Shown: in pieces, positions 42,385-52,662 of the stretch
Position numbering within the stretch: position 1 is the stretch's first letter
Layout: the number at the start of each line of letters is the position of its first letter
NCBI GenBank assembly: GCA_014654705.1
Contig: JACVZY010000051.1
Span: 274,565 to 338,564, forward strand
DNA: 64,000 nucleotides
Direction of reading: 5' to 3'
Source: Ignavibacteria bacterium
GTDB taxonomy: Bacteria > Bacteroidota > Ignavibacteria > Kapaibacteriales > UBA4661
The notes under the pieces: generated by a model
Databases searched by the model: none
The model's input: only the letters and a program-made list of their open reading frames with translations
What the model was told of the DNA's origin: nothing
Translations under genes and position numbers: made by a program

Positions 42385-44130
42385 ATGCCTCTTCACTACT
42401 ACACTCTGAGCCATATTGCCCGCGACTTGCAGAATTCTGCGGGAATGTTTTTGACGGAGTGTTTTACGCAGGAGCGCAATACGCTGCACTGCGTTTTTGA
42501 AAGCGGACGCGAAACACGTGTGCTGGAGGCACATTTAGATAGCCGTCATGGTGCAATTTTCCTGCGGTCAGAATTTCATCGTGCTCGGAAGAATACGCTC
42601 GACCTTTTTCCTGAGCTTATTGGGCGGACGTTGCAATCGGCAGTATTACTCCCGAATGAGCGGGTCTTAGAACTGCATTTGCCGCCCTTCACGCTGCACT
42701 ACATCGTTTTTGCGGGATGGAATGACACGATGGACGGCGCATCTGCTAATGCCATCGTAACACAACCTCTTGAGAGCCAGTCACACGGTGCAGAGACGAT
42801 TACATCTGCTTTCCGAAACCCACAGCAGGTTGTCCGCACGGAGTTTCGTATTAAAGCCGCGCAGCATCGTTCATTACGTGATTTTGCACCGGAAACGCCA
42901 TTGGAAAAAGCAATTGCAAGCTGCAATCTTCTTCTGGGCAGCACCTATACGCCTGAAGCAATGCAGCGCATTCGAGAAGCGACGGGTTTGGAGGGTCAGG
43001 AAGCAATATCCTCTCCGCAAGTACGGGAGCAGATGGATGCTATTGAGCGCATTGCGGTCGGTGTTCGTGAGGAGTGTCTTGGCGCAACGACATTTTTTGT
43101 TGTACGAGACAAAAGGGCAGCACCGCTCAATAAACCTTTGTTTTCGCTGATTCGTCCTACCCATAGCACAATGACGGTTGAGCGTGAATACTCATCGGCA
43201 AGCGAGGCTATTCGTGCGACCGTTATGGCACTCCACCGCGAGGCACGATTCCACAGTCTGTACAGCGTGGCAGAATTGCAGTTACGCACGATGCTGGCGA
43301 AGGCAGAGCGTACGGTGCAAGCCATTGGGCGCGACACCGAAGGCGCGGAGCGGTCGAAAGAACGTCAACTGTGGGCAGAGTTGCTGCTTTCTCAGCCGAA
43401 TGTTCAGCAAAAAGGTGTTGAGAGGTTAGAAGTAGAGAATTGGGATGGCGAGGTCATTACGATTCGCCTGAACCCCGCACTATCGCTCAGGCAAAATGCT
43501 GATGATTATTTCAAAAAAGCGTCCGCAGCCCGCGAAACACTCAAAAAACGTGAAGCCAGACGAGAGCAACAAGAACGCCTTGTTCGGCACTTGGACGGAG
43601 CATTGACAGGACTTCGCAGTATTACCACCGAAAAAGACCTTGAGAAATTTATGATGACATTTTCAAAAAATGCGAAAGGCGGCGCGAGCGGTGAGCAATC
43701 GTCACACGACCGCCCGCAAAACGAGAAGCACCAGAAAACAACGCGCTTCCGCGAGTTTCCGCTTGACGACGACCACACGTTGTATGTAGGCAAAACGGCG
43801 GCGGACAACGACGAACTTACCTTGCGCTTTGCAAAGCCGCACGATTACTGGTTTCACGCACGGGGCGTGCCGGGATCGCACGCAATTCTCCGCGCACCGA
43901 ATAAGGACAAAAAGCCGCCAAAGCAGGTGTTGGAGCAGGCAGCAGCCATAGCCGCATATTTTTCTAAGGCGCGAAATGCCAAGATGTCGCCTGTTGCCTA
44001 CACGCAGAAAAAATACGTTCGCAAGCCTAAAGGCGCTGCTGTGGGTGCAGTGATACTGGAGCGTGAGGAAGTCGTAATGGTGCGCCCCCACGTTCCGGTA
44101 GGGCTTTTGGGTACAGAGTCCGAAGAATAG
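42385..44130 (+). CDS. NFACT-family RNA-binding protein (RqcH/FbpA-like)
   Basis: 581 residues. The N-terminal NFACT-N-like domain (LHYYTLSHIARDLQN, FPELIGRTLQSAVLLPNERV), a middle helical coiled-coil region (residues about 290-430) and a C-terminal NFACT-R/DUF814 domain (REFPLDDDHTLYVGKTAADN, KPHDYWFHARGVPGSHAIL, YTQKKYVRKPKG) are in the family order. RqcH-type proteins bind the stalled 50S subunit and add C-terminal Ala tails to nascent chains. The Bacteroidota branch is less studied and some residues needed for tailing may differ. The ATG at 42385 is preferred over TTG at 42364. Confidence 0.85.
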   Translation: MPLHYYTLSHIARDLQNSAGMFLTECFTQERNTLHCVFESGRETRVLEAHLDSRHGAIFLRSEFHRARKNTLDLFPELIGRTLQSAVLLPNERVLELHLPPFTLHYIVFAGWNDTMDGASANAIVTQPLESQSHGAETITSAFRNPQQVVRTEFRIKAAQHRSLRDFAPETPLEKAIASCNLLLGSTYTPEAMQRIREATGLEGQEAISSPQVREQMDAIERIAVGVREECLGATTFFVVRDKRAAPLNKPLFSLIRPTHSTMTVEREYSSASEAIRATVMALHREARFHSLYSVAELQLRTMLAKAERTVQAIGRDTEGAERSKERQLWAELLLSQPNVQQKGVERLEVENWDGEVITIRLNPALSLRQNADDYFKKASAARETLKKREARREQQERLVRHLDGALTGLRSITTEKDLEKFMMTFSKNAKGGASGEQSSHDRPQNEKHQKTTRFREFPLDDDHTLYVGKTAADNDELTLRFAKPHDYWFHARGVPGSHAILRAPNKDKKPPKQVLEQAAAIAAYFSKARNAKMSPVAYTQKKYVRKPKGAAVGAVILEREEVVMVRPHVPVGLLGTESEE

Positions 44131-44158
44131 AATAGCCCAAAGCGGCATCAAACCTTGA

Positions 44159-44181
44159 TATCGAATGATTGTATTTCGATA
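44159..44181. repeat. Short inverted repeat before the LRR gene
   Basis: TATCGAA (44159-44165) and TTCGATA (44175-44181), nine bases apart. It lies in the 220-bp gap between the NFACT and LRR genes. Operator or chance; no T-run, so not a terminator. Confidence 0.25.
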
Positions 44182-44351
44182 ATAACAAAATTTCTTCTTC
44201 CGAATTTATAGTAATTTACTATTTTTACAGGCTTAGGCTTGTTTCTTCTCTCACAACAAGCAATTACTTGACCAAGAAACGACGAAAGCAGATGAGTTTG
44301 CTATTGGAGCCTTCGGATATGCAGCATTGTTTCATCATCGCACAGAAAAAT

Positions 44352-45857
44352 ATGCAGAAAATCGGTTTACGATGTGCTGTGTTCTTGCTTCTGCTTATTG
44401 TAAGCAGTGCAATACCTTCTGTCGTGAAGGCGCAATTGCTAGACACCGCACAACTCAACGCACTGCAAACGTTTACCTCGCTTGACGAGGCGGTCAAAAA
44501 TGCCGATAAAGTGCAAAAGCTCGATTTGAGTGGCTTGCAAATGGAAGAATTTCCCACAAAGCTCGATAAACTGGTGAATCTTCGCGTTCTTATACTAGAC
44601 GCAAATCGCATCAAATCTGTTCCTAACGTCATCAGCAAGCTCAACAAACTTCAGATTTTGAGCATCACCGCAAACCTACTAGAATCTTTTCCGCGTGAAG
44701 TAACCAAAATACCGACGCTTCAAGTGCTTCAGTTGGGGCGAAATCAAATTCCTGCGCTGCCCACTGACTTAGGATTGCTCGTAGAATTGCAAGTGCTGAA
44801 TCTGCAAAGTAATACACTCGTATCGCTTCCACCCGACCTTGGCAAGTTGACTAAGCTCACCATGCTGGATGTAAGCAACAATCAACTGTCGGCATTACCG
44901 ACTGAACTGGCACAGCTGACTGCTCTCGAATACTTGGACGCAAGCCGCAATCGTATCAGTTCTTTCGGAGCAGAACTGGGTGCGTGGGTGAATTTGAAAG
45001 TGCTTGCTTTGGAGGGAAATCAGCTAAAAGCGTTACCGCCCGAACTCGGTAAATTGGTAAATCTACAACGATTAGAACTAAGCACAAATCAAATAGAGGC
45101 GCTTGGCGCAGAGATAGGGAATCTCACACAGTTGCAAACACTGCGCATTGTCGGCAATGCTTTGACGGCGCTTCCGCCCGAAGTAGGCAAGCTCACAAAC
45201 CTTGTACAGCTTGATTTGAATAGCAATGCTTTGACGGCGTTACCAAATGAAATAGGTAATTTGGTCAATTTGCAAATGCTCGAATTGGGTAGCTGTAAAC
45301 TTACCGAAGTACCCGCATCGCTCGGCAATTTGGGGCGCTTAGAAAAACTTTCCTTGAACGGAAATCAGCTGACAAAGATGCCGCCGGAAATCGGTAAACT
45401 TCTGAATCTGCAAAAACTTACGCTGAATGGGAATCAGATGACGATGTTGCCGCCCGATATTGGTAATTTGACAAAACTCCAAAGCCTCAACATTAGCAAT
45501 AACCGTTTGACAACGCTTCCGCCTGAACTTGGAAAAATTGTGAATCTGCAAATGCTTAATGCCACAAGGAACCAGCTTGCTGCGCTGCCGAATGATATGG
45601 GTAAACTTTTGAGTCTTCAAAAACTCTACATCGCTGATAATAAACTCACGTCGCTGCCGGGTGCAATGTCGGAACTGACAGACTTGCAAGATATTAACCT
45701 TGCCCGGAACAGAGAGTTGACGCGCTTGCCGGATATGCTGCGGCTTTCACGATTGAAAAAACTTGATATTTTAGATACCAAAGTGTCCAAAAATGATATT
45801 GGTCTGCTTATCAAACTTCTGCCAAACACAGAAATAAAGTATTCCGACCAGCAGTAA
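44352..45857 (+). CDS. Secreted leucine-rich-repeat protein
   Basis: From ATG 44352 the protein starts with a clean signal peptide (MQKIGLRCAVFLLLLIVSSA, then IPSVVKAQ). In-frame ATGs at 44292 and 44322 would add 20 or 10 residues before it. The mature part is a nearly unbroken series of about 17 repeats of 23 residues with consensus LPxEIGxLxNLQxLxLxxNxLTA, the bacterial plant-type/Shoc2-like class. It forms a protein-binding solenoid, periplasmic or surface-located. It lacks a recognised sorting tail or anchor. Partner unknown. The DNA is repetitive but diverged. Confidence 0.9.
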   Translation: MQKIGLRCAVFLLLLIVSSAIPSVVKAQLLDTAQLNALQTFTSLDEAVKNADKVQKLDLSGLQMEEFPTKLDKLVNLRVLILDANRIKSVPNVISKLNKLQILSITANLLESFPREVTKIPTLQVLQLGRNQIPALPTDLGLLVELQVLNLQSNTLVSLPPDLGKLTKLTMLDVSNNQLSALPTELAQLTALEYLDASRNRISSFGAELGAWVNLKVLALEGNQLKALPPELGKLVNLQRLELSTNQIEALGAEIGNLTQLQTLRIVGNALTALPPEVGKLTNLVQLDLNSNALTALPNEIGNLVNLQMLELGSCKLTEVPASLGNLGRLEKLSLNGNQLTKMPPEIGKLLNLQKLTLNGNQMTMLPPDIGNLTKLQSLNISNNRLTTLPPELGKIVNLQMLNATRNQLAALPNDMGKLLSLQKLYIADNKLTSLPGAMSELTDLQDINLARNRELTRLPDMLRLSRLKKLDILDTKVSKNDIGLLIKLLPNTEIKYSDQQ

Positions 45858-45902
45858 TCCCCAAAGCAGTAGTTCCAAACGAGGAGAAAGGCGAAAAGTG
45901 TT

Positions 45903-46583
45903 ATGTTCACAGGGCTTATCGAAGAAGTTGGCACTATTCGCTCTCTGCGCCCACAAGGGCAGGGATTTCGTATCAGTATTGCAGCTAAAGTCGTTACGCA
46001 GGATTTGAAGATAGATGATTCTGTCAGCATTAATGGTGCTTGTCAGACAGTAGTGCGGTGCGACGGCACATCATTTGATGTGGAGGCAGTTGAGGAAACA
46101 ATTTTGAAGACCACGCTCGGCGCATTTCAAACGGGAAGGCGTGTCAATCTGGAACGTGCCTTACAAATAGGCGCACGGCTTGGCGGGCATATCGTGCAGG
46201 GGCACGTGGACACACGCGGCACTGTGCGAGCAATTCAGAAGCAGTCCACAAGTTGGCTTCTGACTGTGGATTTTCCCGGTGAATTTGCACGGTACGTTGT
46301 GCCTGTGGGTTCTATCTGTATTGATGGTGTGAGCCTGACTGCAGCCCGCGTTGAGCAGAATACCCTGACCGTTGCGGTGATACCGCATACGTGGTCGCAT
46401 ACAACATTGCATGAGTGCTCGTCGGGAGGGGCTGTCAACCTTGAATTTGATATTATAGGCAAATATATTGAGCGCCTTCTTCTTTCCGGCAATGCCGACC
46501 ATGCTCATCACATTTCCCGAAACCTTCCCCAAAAGGCTGGCGGCATGACTGAAGAATGGCTTACTACCATGGGGTTCGGGTGA
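45903..46583 (+). CDS. ribE: Riboflavin synthase alpha chain
   Basis: It dismutates two lumazine molecules to riboflavin. It starts with the hallmark MFTGLIEEVGTIRSL and consists of two lumazine-binding repeats. The first has DSVSINGACQTVV; the second has GSICIDGVSLTAARVEQNTLTVAVIPHTWSHTTL, ending in the oligomerisation helix (FDIIGKYIERLL). 226 residues, slightly longer than the usual 210-215. No other rib gene and no FMN riboswitch is seen near it. Confidence 0.95.
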   Translation: MFTGLIEEVGTIRSLRPQGQGFRISIAAKVVTQDLKIDDSVSINGACQTVVRCDGTSFDVEAVEETILKTTLGAFQTGRRVNLERALQIGARLGGHIVQGHVDTRGTVRAIQKQSTSWLLTVDFPGEFARYVVPVGSICIDGVSLTAARVEQNTLTVAVIPHTWSHTTLHECSSGGAVNLEFDIIGKYIERLLLSGNADHAHHISRNLPQKAGGMTEEWLTTMGFG

Positions 46584-46769
46584 TTTTATTTGGCAAGTTC
46601 ATATCACGCTAATAATATCCATCGTTGCCTCCTCTCTTGCGGCATGATATTTTTTTGGTTAGTTGATAGGAAAGGTGAATATTTGCACTTCTGCAGACCC
46701 GCAGAAAGTGTGAGCGAACCGTTTCTTTTACCGTTTTTTTGACCTCAATGGTCACACTGAGACAACGCA

Positions 46770-48944
46770 ATGAGAGGTTTTAACTTTGCGACTAAATTTG
46801 CATTTATCCTGAGTGCTACCGCTCTGGTATCTGTTGGCATTATTGGCTATTGGCTTTCGTCTATCAGTTTGGATGAACTTAGCCAAAATGCGCGTAATTT
46901 CTACGATGTGGTAGCGCACGATGTGCGGTCTCGACTACAGGAAAAAACAGCTAAGACGGTTGGTATTCTTCAAGAAGCACGCGAGGTTCTTGCCAGTCCT
47001 GAATTGACAAATCAATCTGCCTATAACTTTATTTCGTCTGCACTGGAGCGCAATAGGAGCGATGTCAATGCGCTCGGTGTTTATGACATAGAAGGCAATT
47101 TTGTTGATGCCTTTGCCGTTGGAGCGGCACAAGATGTCTTGCCGCGCAAGCTCCCACAAGCACTGGTGGATTCACTCCGTAATATGGTCGGCACCTCTGA
47201 TAGCAATAAGGCGGTTGTGTGGCGCACGATGCGAACAGTCGAGGGCAATATCCCAGTTATCCCGATTGCAATTGGTTATGGACGCGGTGACGGCACTCGC
47301 GGTATTTTGTCGTGCGTACTGGCAGGACAGGAATTATCTAACTTTATTACTCGTGCATCCAAAGATGCCTTCGGTGGTAAAGAAGACCGTATGTTTATTG
47401 TTGACGATTCATTGCGTTTGCTTGCTTCGTACGATACTACGGCGCTGCGTAAGCAAGAATCGCTGCTCGGTATAGGCATTTTTAAGGAAGTTACGAGTTT
47501 GAGCCAAGTTTCTTTTAGCCGCGATGCTGTTGCATCGAAGGAATATAAGGGCTTTGGTGGTGAACAAATGGTCGGAACGTATATTTCTATTCCCGACTTG
47601 CAATCAGCACTTGTGATTGAACAGCCCGCTTCATTTGTCTATAAGTCGGTGAATGAAATGCGGAAAAGTATTTTCTTCAGCTTGATTGCGGTCGGTACTG
47701 CTGCTATTGTCATTAGCTTTGCTGTTGCACGGCAGATTAGTCGTCCGATTAACCAGCTTCTGGAAGCATCCGAACGCATTGCCGAGCAAGATTTCGATTA
47801 TCGTTTGGATGAGTCCCGTGGCGACGAATTTGGTATCCTGTTCCAAAGTAGTAACCGTGTTGCCGGTGAACTTGCCCGCTATCAACAAATGAATTTGAAT
47901 AAAATTGTCGGCACACGGAACAAACTGGAAAGCGTTGTGCGACAGGCAAGCGACGGCTTTATCGTCATTGAGCCGAACCGTTCTATTTTTGTGATGAACG
48001 ACGTCTTTGCGCATTGGTTCGGCGTTGATGCTATCACGGCAGAAGGGCGCTCTTTCTTGGATGTGCTTCCTGACTATGAACTCAAAAAGAACATCATGGA
48101 TGCTTTCACGGGTGAGGCAACACATATTCCCGTGCAGTTTACACTCCAGCTTGTCGGTGAAGCAGATGAAACGGTTGTGAAGGGTACGTTTGTGCGTGTT
48201 GTGAACGATGATGTACTCACCGCAGTCATGGGTGTACTTCGTGATGTAACTCGTGAAGTGGCTGTTGACCGCATGAAAACTGAGCTTGTTTCCATTGTCG
48301 CCCACGAACTTCGCTCGCCGCTCAATACCATCCGAGGCTTTAGCGACCTTATCGGAAAAGGCTTAGAGGAAGACGAAACAAAAGAATTTGCTTCCATTAT
48401 CACGTCGGAAGCAGACAGGCTCAATGCCGTTATTACGAAGTTTCTTGATATTAACCGCATTGAATCCGGGCGAACGGATATGCGCAAAGTCCCGTTCCGT
48501 TTGCACGAAGTTATCAATAATGTCATCAAAATTAATATGCCCCTGGCGGAGGAAAAACGCATGACGCTGGACATGGAAATTCCACTTGCCACCACGCCTA
48601 TTATCGGCGATCCCGACCTTATCGGACAAGTATTTCTGAATCTTTTCACGAATGCTATCAAATATTCCGACCCCGGCAAAACCGTTCGCGTGGAGGTAAT
48701 AGAAGGCGCAACCGATATGCGCGTCAATGTTACCGACCAAGGATACGGTATTTCGGAGTCTGCTCAAGAAAAGCTGTTCACGAAATTCTTCCGCGCAACC
48801 GATGACGAGCGAGTTCGCCAGCACGTCGGAACGGGATTAGGGCTGGCTTTCATTAAAGAAATTGTTGAAAAACACAATGGCGAAATGGGCGTTCATAGCC
48901 AAATTAACGTCGGTTCGACATTCTGGTTTGTCCTCCCGAAGTAA
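46770..48944 (+). CDS. Membrane sensor histidine kinase (extracytoplasmic sensor, HAMP, PAS)
   Basis: 724 residues. A first membrane segment at about residues 10-30 and a second near 290-315 enclose a periplasmic Cache-like sensor region. HAMP (AVARQISRPINQLLEASERI), a coiled-coil and a PAS domain (GFIVIEPNRSIFVMNDVFAHW) come next. The HisKA domain has IVAHELRSPLNTIRGFSDLI near residue 515. The HATPase domain has FLNLFTNAIKYSDPG, VTDQGYGISES and GTGLGLAFIKEIVEKH. No response regulator is adjacent, so it is an orphan kinase. The signal is unknown. Confidence 0.92.
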   Translation: MRGFNFATKFAFILSATALVSVGIIGYWLSSISLDELSQNARNFYDVVAHDVRSRLQEKTAKTVGILQEAREVLASPELTNQSAYNFISSALERNRSDVNALGVYDIEGNFVDAFAVGAAQDVLPRKLPQALVDSLRNMVGTSDSNKAVVWRTMRTVEGNIPVIPIAIGYGRGDGTRGILSCVLAGQELSNFITRASKDAFGGKEDRMFIVDDSLRLLASYDTTALRKQESLLGIGIFKEVTSLSQVSFSRDAVASKEYKGFGGEQMVGTYISIPDLQSALVIEQPASFVYKSVNEMRKSIFFSLIAVGTAAIVISFAVARQISRPINQLLEASERIAEQDFDYRLDESRGDEFGILFQSSNRVAGELARYQQMNLNKIVGTRNKLESVVRQASDGFIVIEPNRSIFVMNDVFAHWFGVDAITAEGRSFLDVLPDYELKKNIMDAFTGEATHIPVQFTLQLVGEADETVVKGTFVRVVNDDVLTAVMGVLRDVTREVAVDRMKTELVSIVAHELRSPLNTIRGFSDLIGKGLEEDETKEFASIITSEADRLNAVITKFLDINRIESGRTDMRKVPFRLHEVINNVIKINMPLAEEKRMTLDMEIPLATTPIIGDPDLIGQVFLNLFTNAIKYSDPGKTVRVEVIEGATDMRVNVTDQGYGISESAQEKLFTKFFRATDDERVRQHVGTGLGLAFIKEIVEKHNGEMGVHSQINVGSTFWFVLPK

Positions 48945-49040
48945 ACCCGAAGTAAAAGTAAAAGATAATTTGTATCCTCAGACAATCGCACGAAAGTGCA
49001 TCACACTCTTACGTTCTCAAGCACTCACGCTCCAGCAAAT

Positions 49041-50501
49041 ATGTCCACACAATATGAAGCCGTCATCGGTCTCGAAGTTCACGCACAGCTTCTGACCAAG
49101 AGTAAAATTTTCTGCGCCGATCCGACCACTTTCGGAGAACCGCCCAATACAAATATTTCTCCCGTTTCCTTGGGGCATCCGGGCGTACTCCCGGTTCTGA
49201 ATAAGCAAGTCGTGGAGTACACGCTCAGAATGGGCTTGGCGACGCATTGCAAAATTCGTCCGGTCTCGCTCTTTGCTCGGAAGCACTATTTTTACCCCGA
49301 CCTGCCGAAGGGCTATCAAATCTCACAATTCGATGAACCGATTTGTTACGATGGCTTTTTGGACGTGGAACTTGATTCCAAAGGCGATGGCACAGAAACA
49401 CAGCGTATCGGCATTACCCGTATTCACATTGAAGAAGATGCGGGCAAATCTATTCACGACCTTGATATTGATACGCTTGTGGATTTGAACCGCGCAGGCG
49501 TGCCACTGATTGAAATTGTGAGTGAGCCGGATATTCGCACTGCACAAGAAGCAGTTGCTTACTTGACGCAAATTCGTCAAATCTTGCTGTATCTGGGTAT
49601 TTGCGACGGCAACATGGAGGAAGGCTCCATGCGGTGCGACGCGAATATTTCTATTCGTCCTATTGGCGAAACCAAACTTGGTACGAAAACAGAAGTTAAG
49701 AATATGAATAGCTTTCGCAATGTCGAGAAAGCAATTGAGTATGAAATCAAGCGTCAAATTGAGGTCGTCGAAGCAGGCGGCACGATTGTGCAGGAAACAC
49801 GCGGTTGGGATGCAAATTCGCAAACAACCAAGTCGCAACGCAGCAAAGAACAAGCGCACGATTACCGCTACTTTCCCGAACCTGACTTGCCACCAATCCG
49901 CGTGAGCGAAGCATGGCTGGAGGAAGTACGCAAGTCTCTGCCCGAACTAGCATTCGACCGCAAGCGCCGCTTTGTTCGTGATTTTGCACTCCCGGGCTAC
50001 GATGCCAGCGTCCTGACACAAGAACAGGCACTGGCGCAGTTCTTCGAAGATGCTTGCTCACATCTCGCCGAAAAATCAAAAGAGCGCTATAAACTCGTCA
50101 GCAACTGGATAATGACTGAGGTCATGCGCGTGCTGGGCGAACGTAAAATCACGATTCAAGAATTGAACCTTGCGCCGCAGCATATCGCTGAGCTAGTGGA
50201 TTTATTTGCGTCCGACGCAATCAGTTCAAAAACTGCGAAAGAAATTTTCCCCGAAATGCTTGTCGGTAAAGCGCCCAAGCAGATTGTGGAAGAAAAAGGC
50301 TTGGGGCAAGTTTCCGATACGTCCTTTATTGTGGAAATCGTTGAGCGTATTCTGAGCGATAACCCCGACGAAGTAACGCGCTTCCGTGGCGGTAAGACAA
50401 ATCTCATGGGCTTTTTTGTCGGGCAAGCGCTCAAAGAAACGAAGGGCAAGGCAAATCCAAAAGTAGTAACTCAAATTCTGCAAGATCGCTTAAATGCTTG
50501 A
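49041..50501 (+). CDS. gatB: Aspartyl/glutamyl-tRNA amidotransferase subunit B
   Basis: Part of GatCAB, which converts Glu-tRNA(Gln) and Asp-tRNA(Asn) to the amide forms. The start is YEAVIGLEVHAQLLTKSKIF. The family blocks ARKHYFYPDLPKGYQISQ, HIEEDAGKSIHD, DLNRAGVPLIEIVSEPDI and EEGSMRCDANISIRP are present, followed by the helical and YqeY-like C-terminus that holds the tRNA. 486 residues from ATG 49041; a GTG at 48996 is possible but not conserved. gatA and gatC are not in this window. Confidence 0.96.
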   Translation: MSTQYEAVIGLEVHAQLLTKSKIFCADPTTFGEPPNTNISPVSLGHPGVLPVLNKQVVEYTLRMGLATHCKIRPVSLFARKHYFYPDLPKGYQISQFDEPICYDGFLDVELDSKGDGTETQRIGITRIHIEEDAGKSIHDLDIDTLVDLNRAGVPLIEIVSEPDIRTAQEAVAYLTQIRQILLYLGICDGNMEEGSMRCDANISIRPIGETKLGTKTEVKNMNSFRNVEKAIEYEIKRQIEVVEAGGTIVQETRGWDANSQTTKSQRSKEQAHDYRYFPEPDLPPIRVSEAWLEEVRKSLPELAFDRKRRFVRDFALPGYDASVLTQEQALAQFFEDACSHLAEKSKERYKLVSNWIMTEVMRVLGERKITIQELNLAPQHIAELVDLFASDAISSKTAKEIFPEMLVGKAPKQIVEEKGLGQVSDTSFIVEIVERILSDNPDEVTRFRGGKTNLMGFFVGQALKETKGKANPKVVTQILQDRLNA

Positions 50502-50514
50502 TGTCTGAATTTTT

Positions 50515-51270
50515 ATGACTCAATTTTTTCGTAAAGTCCGCGTCGCGCTCTCGCCGCGCGAATCTCTTCTCAAAACCACACTGTCAAACGGTGCTGTCGT
50601 CTATGGCAAAAACCGTACGGGTTTTGGTGGGCGCGGTATATACGTCTTGCGCGAGGAGATTGAACCGGAATTTACTCATCTGGAGCAATTTTTAGATACC
50701 GACGGTGTGTTTTTGGATATTGGCGCGAACACCGGAATTTATACCATCAAAGCAGCAAAGCATTACAGCGCCGGAAATGGCTTGGTGATTGCCGTGGAGC
50801 CATTCCCTGATGTCCTTGCAACGCTCTATCGCAGTATTCAAGCGAACGGCTTCCGCAACGTGCATTTGCGCAATGCCTGCGCCGGTGCTGCCACAGGCAC
50901 GGCATCGTTCTGGCTCAATGCCGGAACACCGCATACGTTCAGCTTGCTCAAGCGTGATCATGCAGCCGATAGCCTTTCCTCGCTTGTGGTGTCGGTGGAT
51001 GATTTGCTTCGCTGGGAAGGCGTAGAGCGGCTTGATTATATGAAAATTGATGTGGAAGGTGCAGAAGCCGTAGTATTGGAAGGGGCAAAAGAATCCATCG
51101 CCCGCTTCCGTCCTATCATCCAAGCCGAAATCACCATTAATGAGCTAAACTTTACTCTCGACAAATACGCCACTTTTCGCGCCGCACCCGATAGTCCCAA
51201 TAACGTTTATATTCCGCTCGAAAGCAGCAAAATTGCCGTTGCCGAGCGTTTAGGCTGGAAGCGATTGTAA
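50515..51270 (+). CDS. FkbM-family methyltransferase
   Basis: 251 residues. The SAM-binding motif I is VFLDIGANTGIYTIKAAKH near residue 65, followed by AVEPFPDVLATLYRSIQANG. The FkbM signature YMKIDVEGAEAVVLEGAKE is near residue 180, with a conserved RPIIQAEI strand after it. Members O-methylate sugars, glycans or polyketides. It begins 13 bp after gatB, so it may be cotranscribed, but a functional link is not evident. Confidence 0.88.
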   Translation: MTQFFRKVRVALSPRESLLKTTLSNGAVVYGKNRTGFGGRGIYVLREEIEPEFTHLEQFLDTDGVFLDIGANTGIYTIKAAKHYSAGNGLVIAVEPFPDVLATLYRSIQANGFRNVHLRNACAGAATGTASFWLNAGTPHTFSLLKRDHAADSLSSLVVSVDDLLRWEGVERLDYMKIDVEGAEAVVLEGAKESIARFRPIIQAEITINELNFTLDKYATFRAAPDSPNNVYIPLESSKIAVAERLGWKRL

Positions 51271-51330
51271 ATGGTGTAGCACCATTCCCACGAAATCTTC
51301 ACATTTGGCGCAGACTGCGCTCTCCCGATT

Positions 51331-52590
51331 ATGGAACCCTCCAGTAGCCCGCAGCCCACACCACAGGCTGCCTCTGCGCTTTCTTCCTCAATAGTTGTTC
51401 CCGTTCTCGCAGGCATTAGTGCCGTTCACTTATTGAACGACGTCATGCAAGCCGTTGTCCCGGCGACATTTCCGATTATTCAAAAGTCGCTGCACCTTAA
51501 TTATACCCAACTCGGTTTAATTGCTTTTGCCAATAGTATGACGGCATCCGTAATGCAACCACTTGTGGGGTGGTACACCGATCGCAAACCCCAGCCGTAC
51601 TTGCTACTGGTGGGAATGACCTTCACGCTTGTAGGAATGGGCTTATTGGCGGTATCGTCAGCGCTCGGAATGATTATTCTTGCGGTGATGTTGGTCGGAC
51701 TTGGTTCGGCGGTGTTTCATCCGGAGGCTTCGCGTATTGTTCTGCTCGCATCAGGCACAAGGCAGGGGTGGGGGCAGTCGCTTTTTCAGGTCGGCGGCAA
51801 TATGGGAACATCGTTTGCACCGCTGATGACAATTCTTATTTTTGCACCGATGGGGCAGTTTGGAGCGGTGTGGTTTACGGGCGTGGCAGCAGTGGCGATA
51901 GTGGCGCTGTATCGGATTGCAATATGGTACAAATCGCATATTCCTTCGCTCCGGCGGCGTACTGCCGCAGCACGTGTGCGGCGCACGGGAGCACAAGTCC
52001 GAATTATTCGTTTTGCGACGGTTTTAGTATTTTTTCTAGCATTCTTACGGGCGTGGTTTGTGGCGGGTATCGGAAATTTTTATTCGCTTTTTCAGATTCA
52101 ACATTTCGGTACATCGCTTCCAATCGCGCAGGCTCATACATTTGTCTTTCTTTTTGCCGGAGCTATCGGGACACTGTTCGGCGGTGCGTTTGCTGACCGT
52201 TTTGGAAAGAAGAACGCACTGGCGTTTTCAACGCTTGGTTGTGCGCCATTCGCTGCATTTTTACCGTTCACAAGTGCTGCCGAAAACGGCATAATTTCGT
52301 ATATTCTTGTTGCCGGGTCGGGCTTTGCCATTTTGACCGGATTCACCGTCGCGCTTATCTATATGTTCGACCTCCTACCGGGTAGAACGGGCATGGTGTC
52401 GGGCTTGATGTTTGGTCTTGCTTTCGGCTTGGCGGCAATTGGTTCGATTGCTTTGGGCAGAATAGCCGATTGGCTGGGCATTCACACGATGATGATGTTT
52501 TGCTGTGCGCTGCCTGCGCTCGGCGTTGCGACGTATTTTTTGCCGGATGATGCTCGTATTCGGGCGTGGAATGTGGACGCGCAAACGTAA
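51331..52590 (+). CDS. MFS transporter, fosmidomycin-resistance (Fsr)-like
   Basis: 419 residues with twelve hydrophobic segments. The sequence AVHLLNDVMQAVVPATFPII in helix 1, GWYTDRKPQPY in the loop between helices 2 and 3, and GSAVFHPEASRIVL in helix 4 are characteristic of the Fsr group, which exports fosmidomycin and related or unknown compounds. ADRFGKKN is the second-half signature loop. The natural substrate here is unknown. Confidence 0.85.
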   Translation: MEPSSSPQPTPQAASALSSSIVVPVLAGISAVHLLNDVMQAVVPATFPIIQKSLHLNYTQLGLIAFANSMTASVMQPLVGWYTDRKPQPYLLLVGMTFTLVGMGLLAVSSALGMIILAVMLVGLGSAVFHPEASRIVLLASGTRQGWGQSLFQVGGNMGTSFAPLMTILIFAPMGQFGAVWFTGVAAVAIVALYRIAIWYKSHIPSLRRRTAAARVRRTGAQVRIIRFATVLVFFLAFLRAWFVAGIGNFYSLFQIQHFGTSLPIAQAHTFVFLFAGAIGTLFGGAFADRFGKKNALAFSTLGCAPFAAFLPFTSAAENGIISYILVAGSGFAILTGFTVALIYMFDLLPGRTGMVSGLMFGLAFGLAAIGSIALGRIADWLGIHTMMMFCCALPALGVATYFLPDDARIRAWNVDAQT

Positions 52591-52662
52591 GTTTCGTAAT
52601 GAAATGACTCTGACATTGGTTTATCATTTATTGCTTTTCAAATTTATTTCCCCAAAATATCA

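Noticed and set aside
44352..45857. Regular DNA repeats that could look like a CRISPR or satellite array
   Set aside because: The period is 69 bp, in frame, and codes for leucine-rich repeats with diverged bases; no spacer-repeat structure.
46584..46769. Possible FMN riboswitch or other leader near ribE
   Set aside because: The region is downstream of ribE, not upstream, and shows only a small hairpin (GCACTTCTGC with GCAGAAAGTG); no RFN-element blocks.
47631..48305. Open frame of 224 codons opposite the sensor kinase
   Set aside because: Antisense to the HAMP/PAS/HisKA coding part; no recognisable domain.
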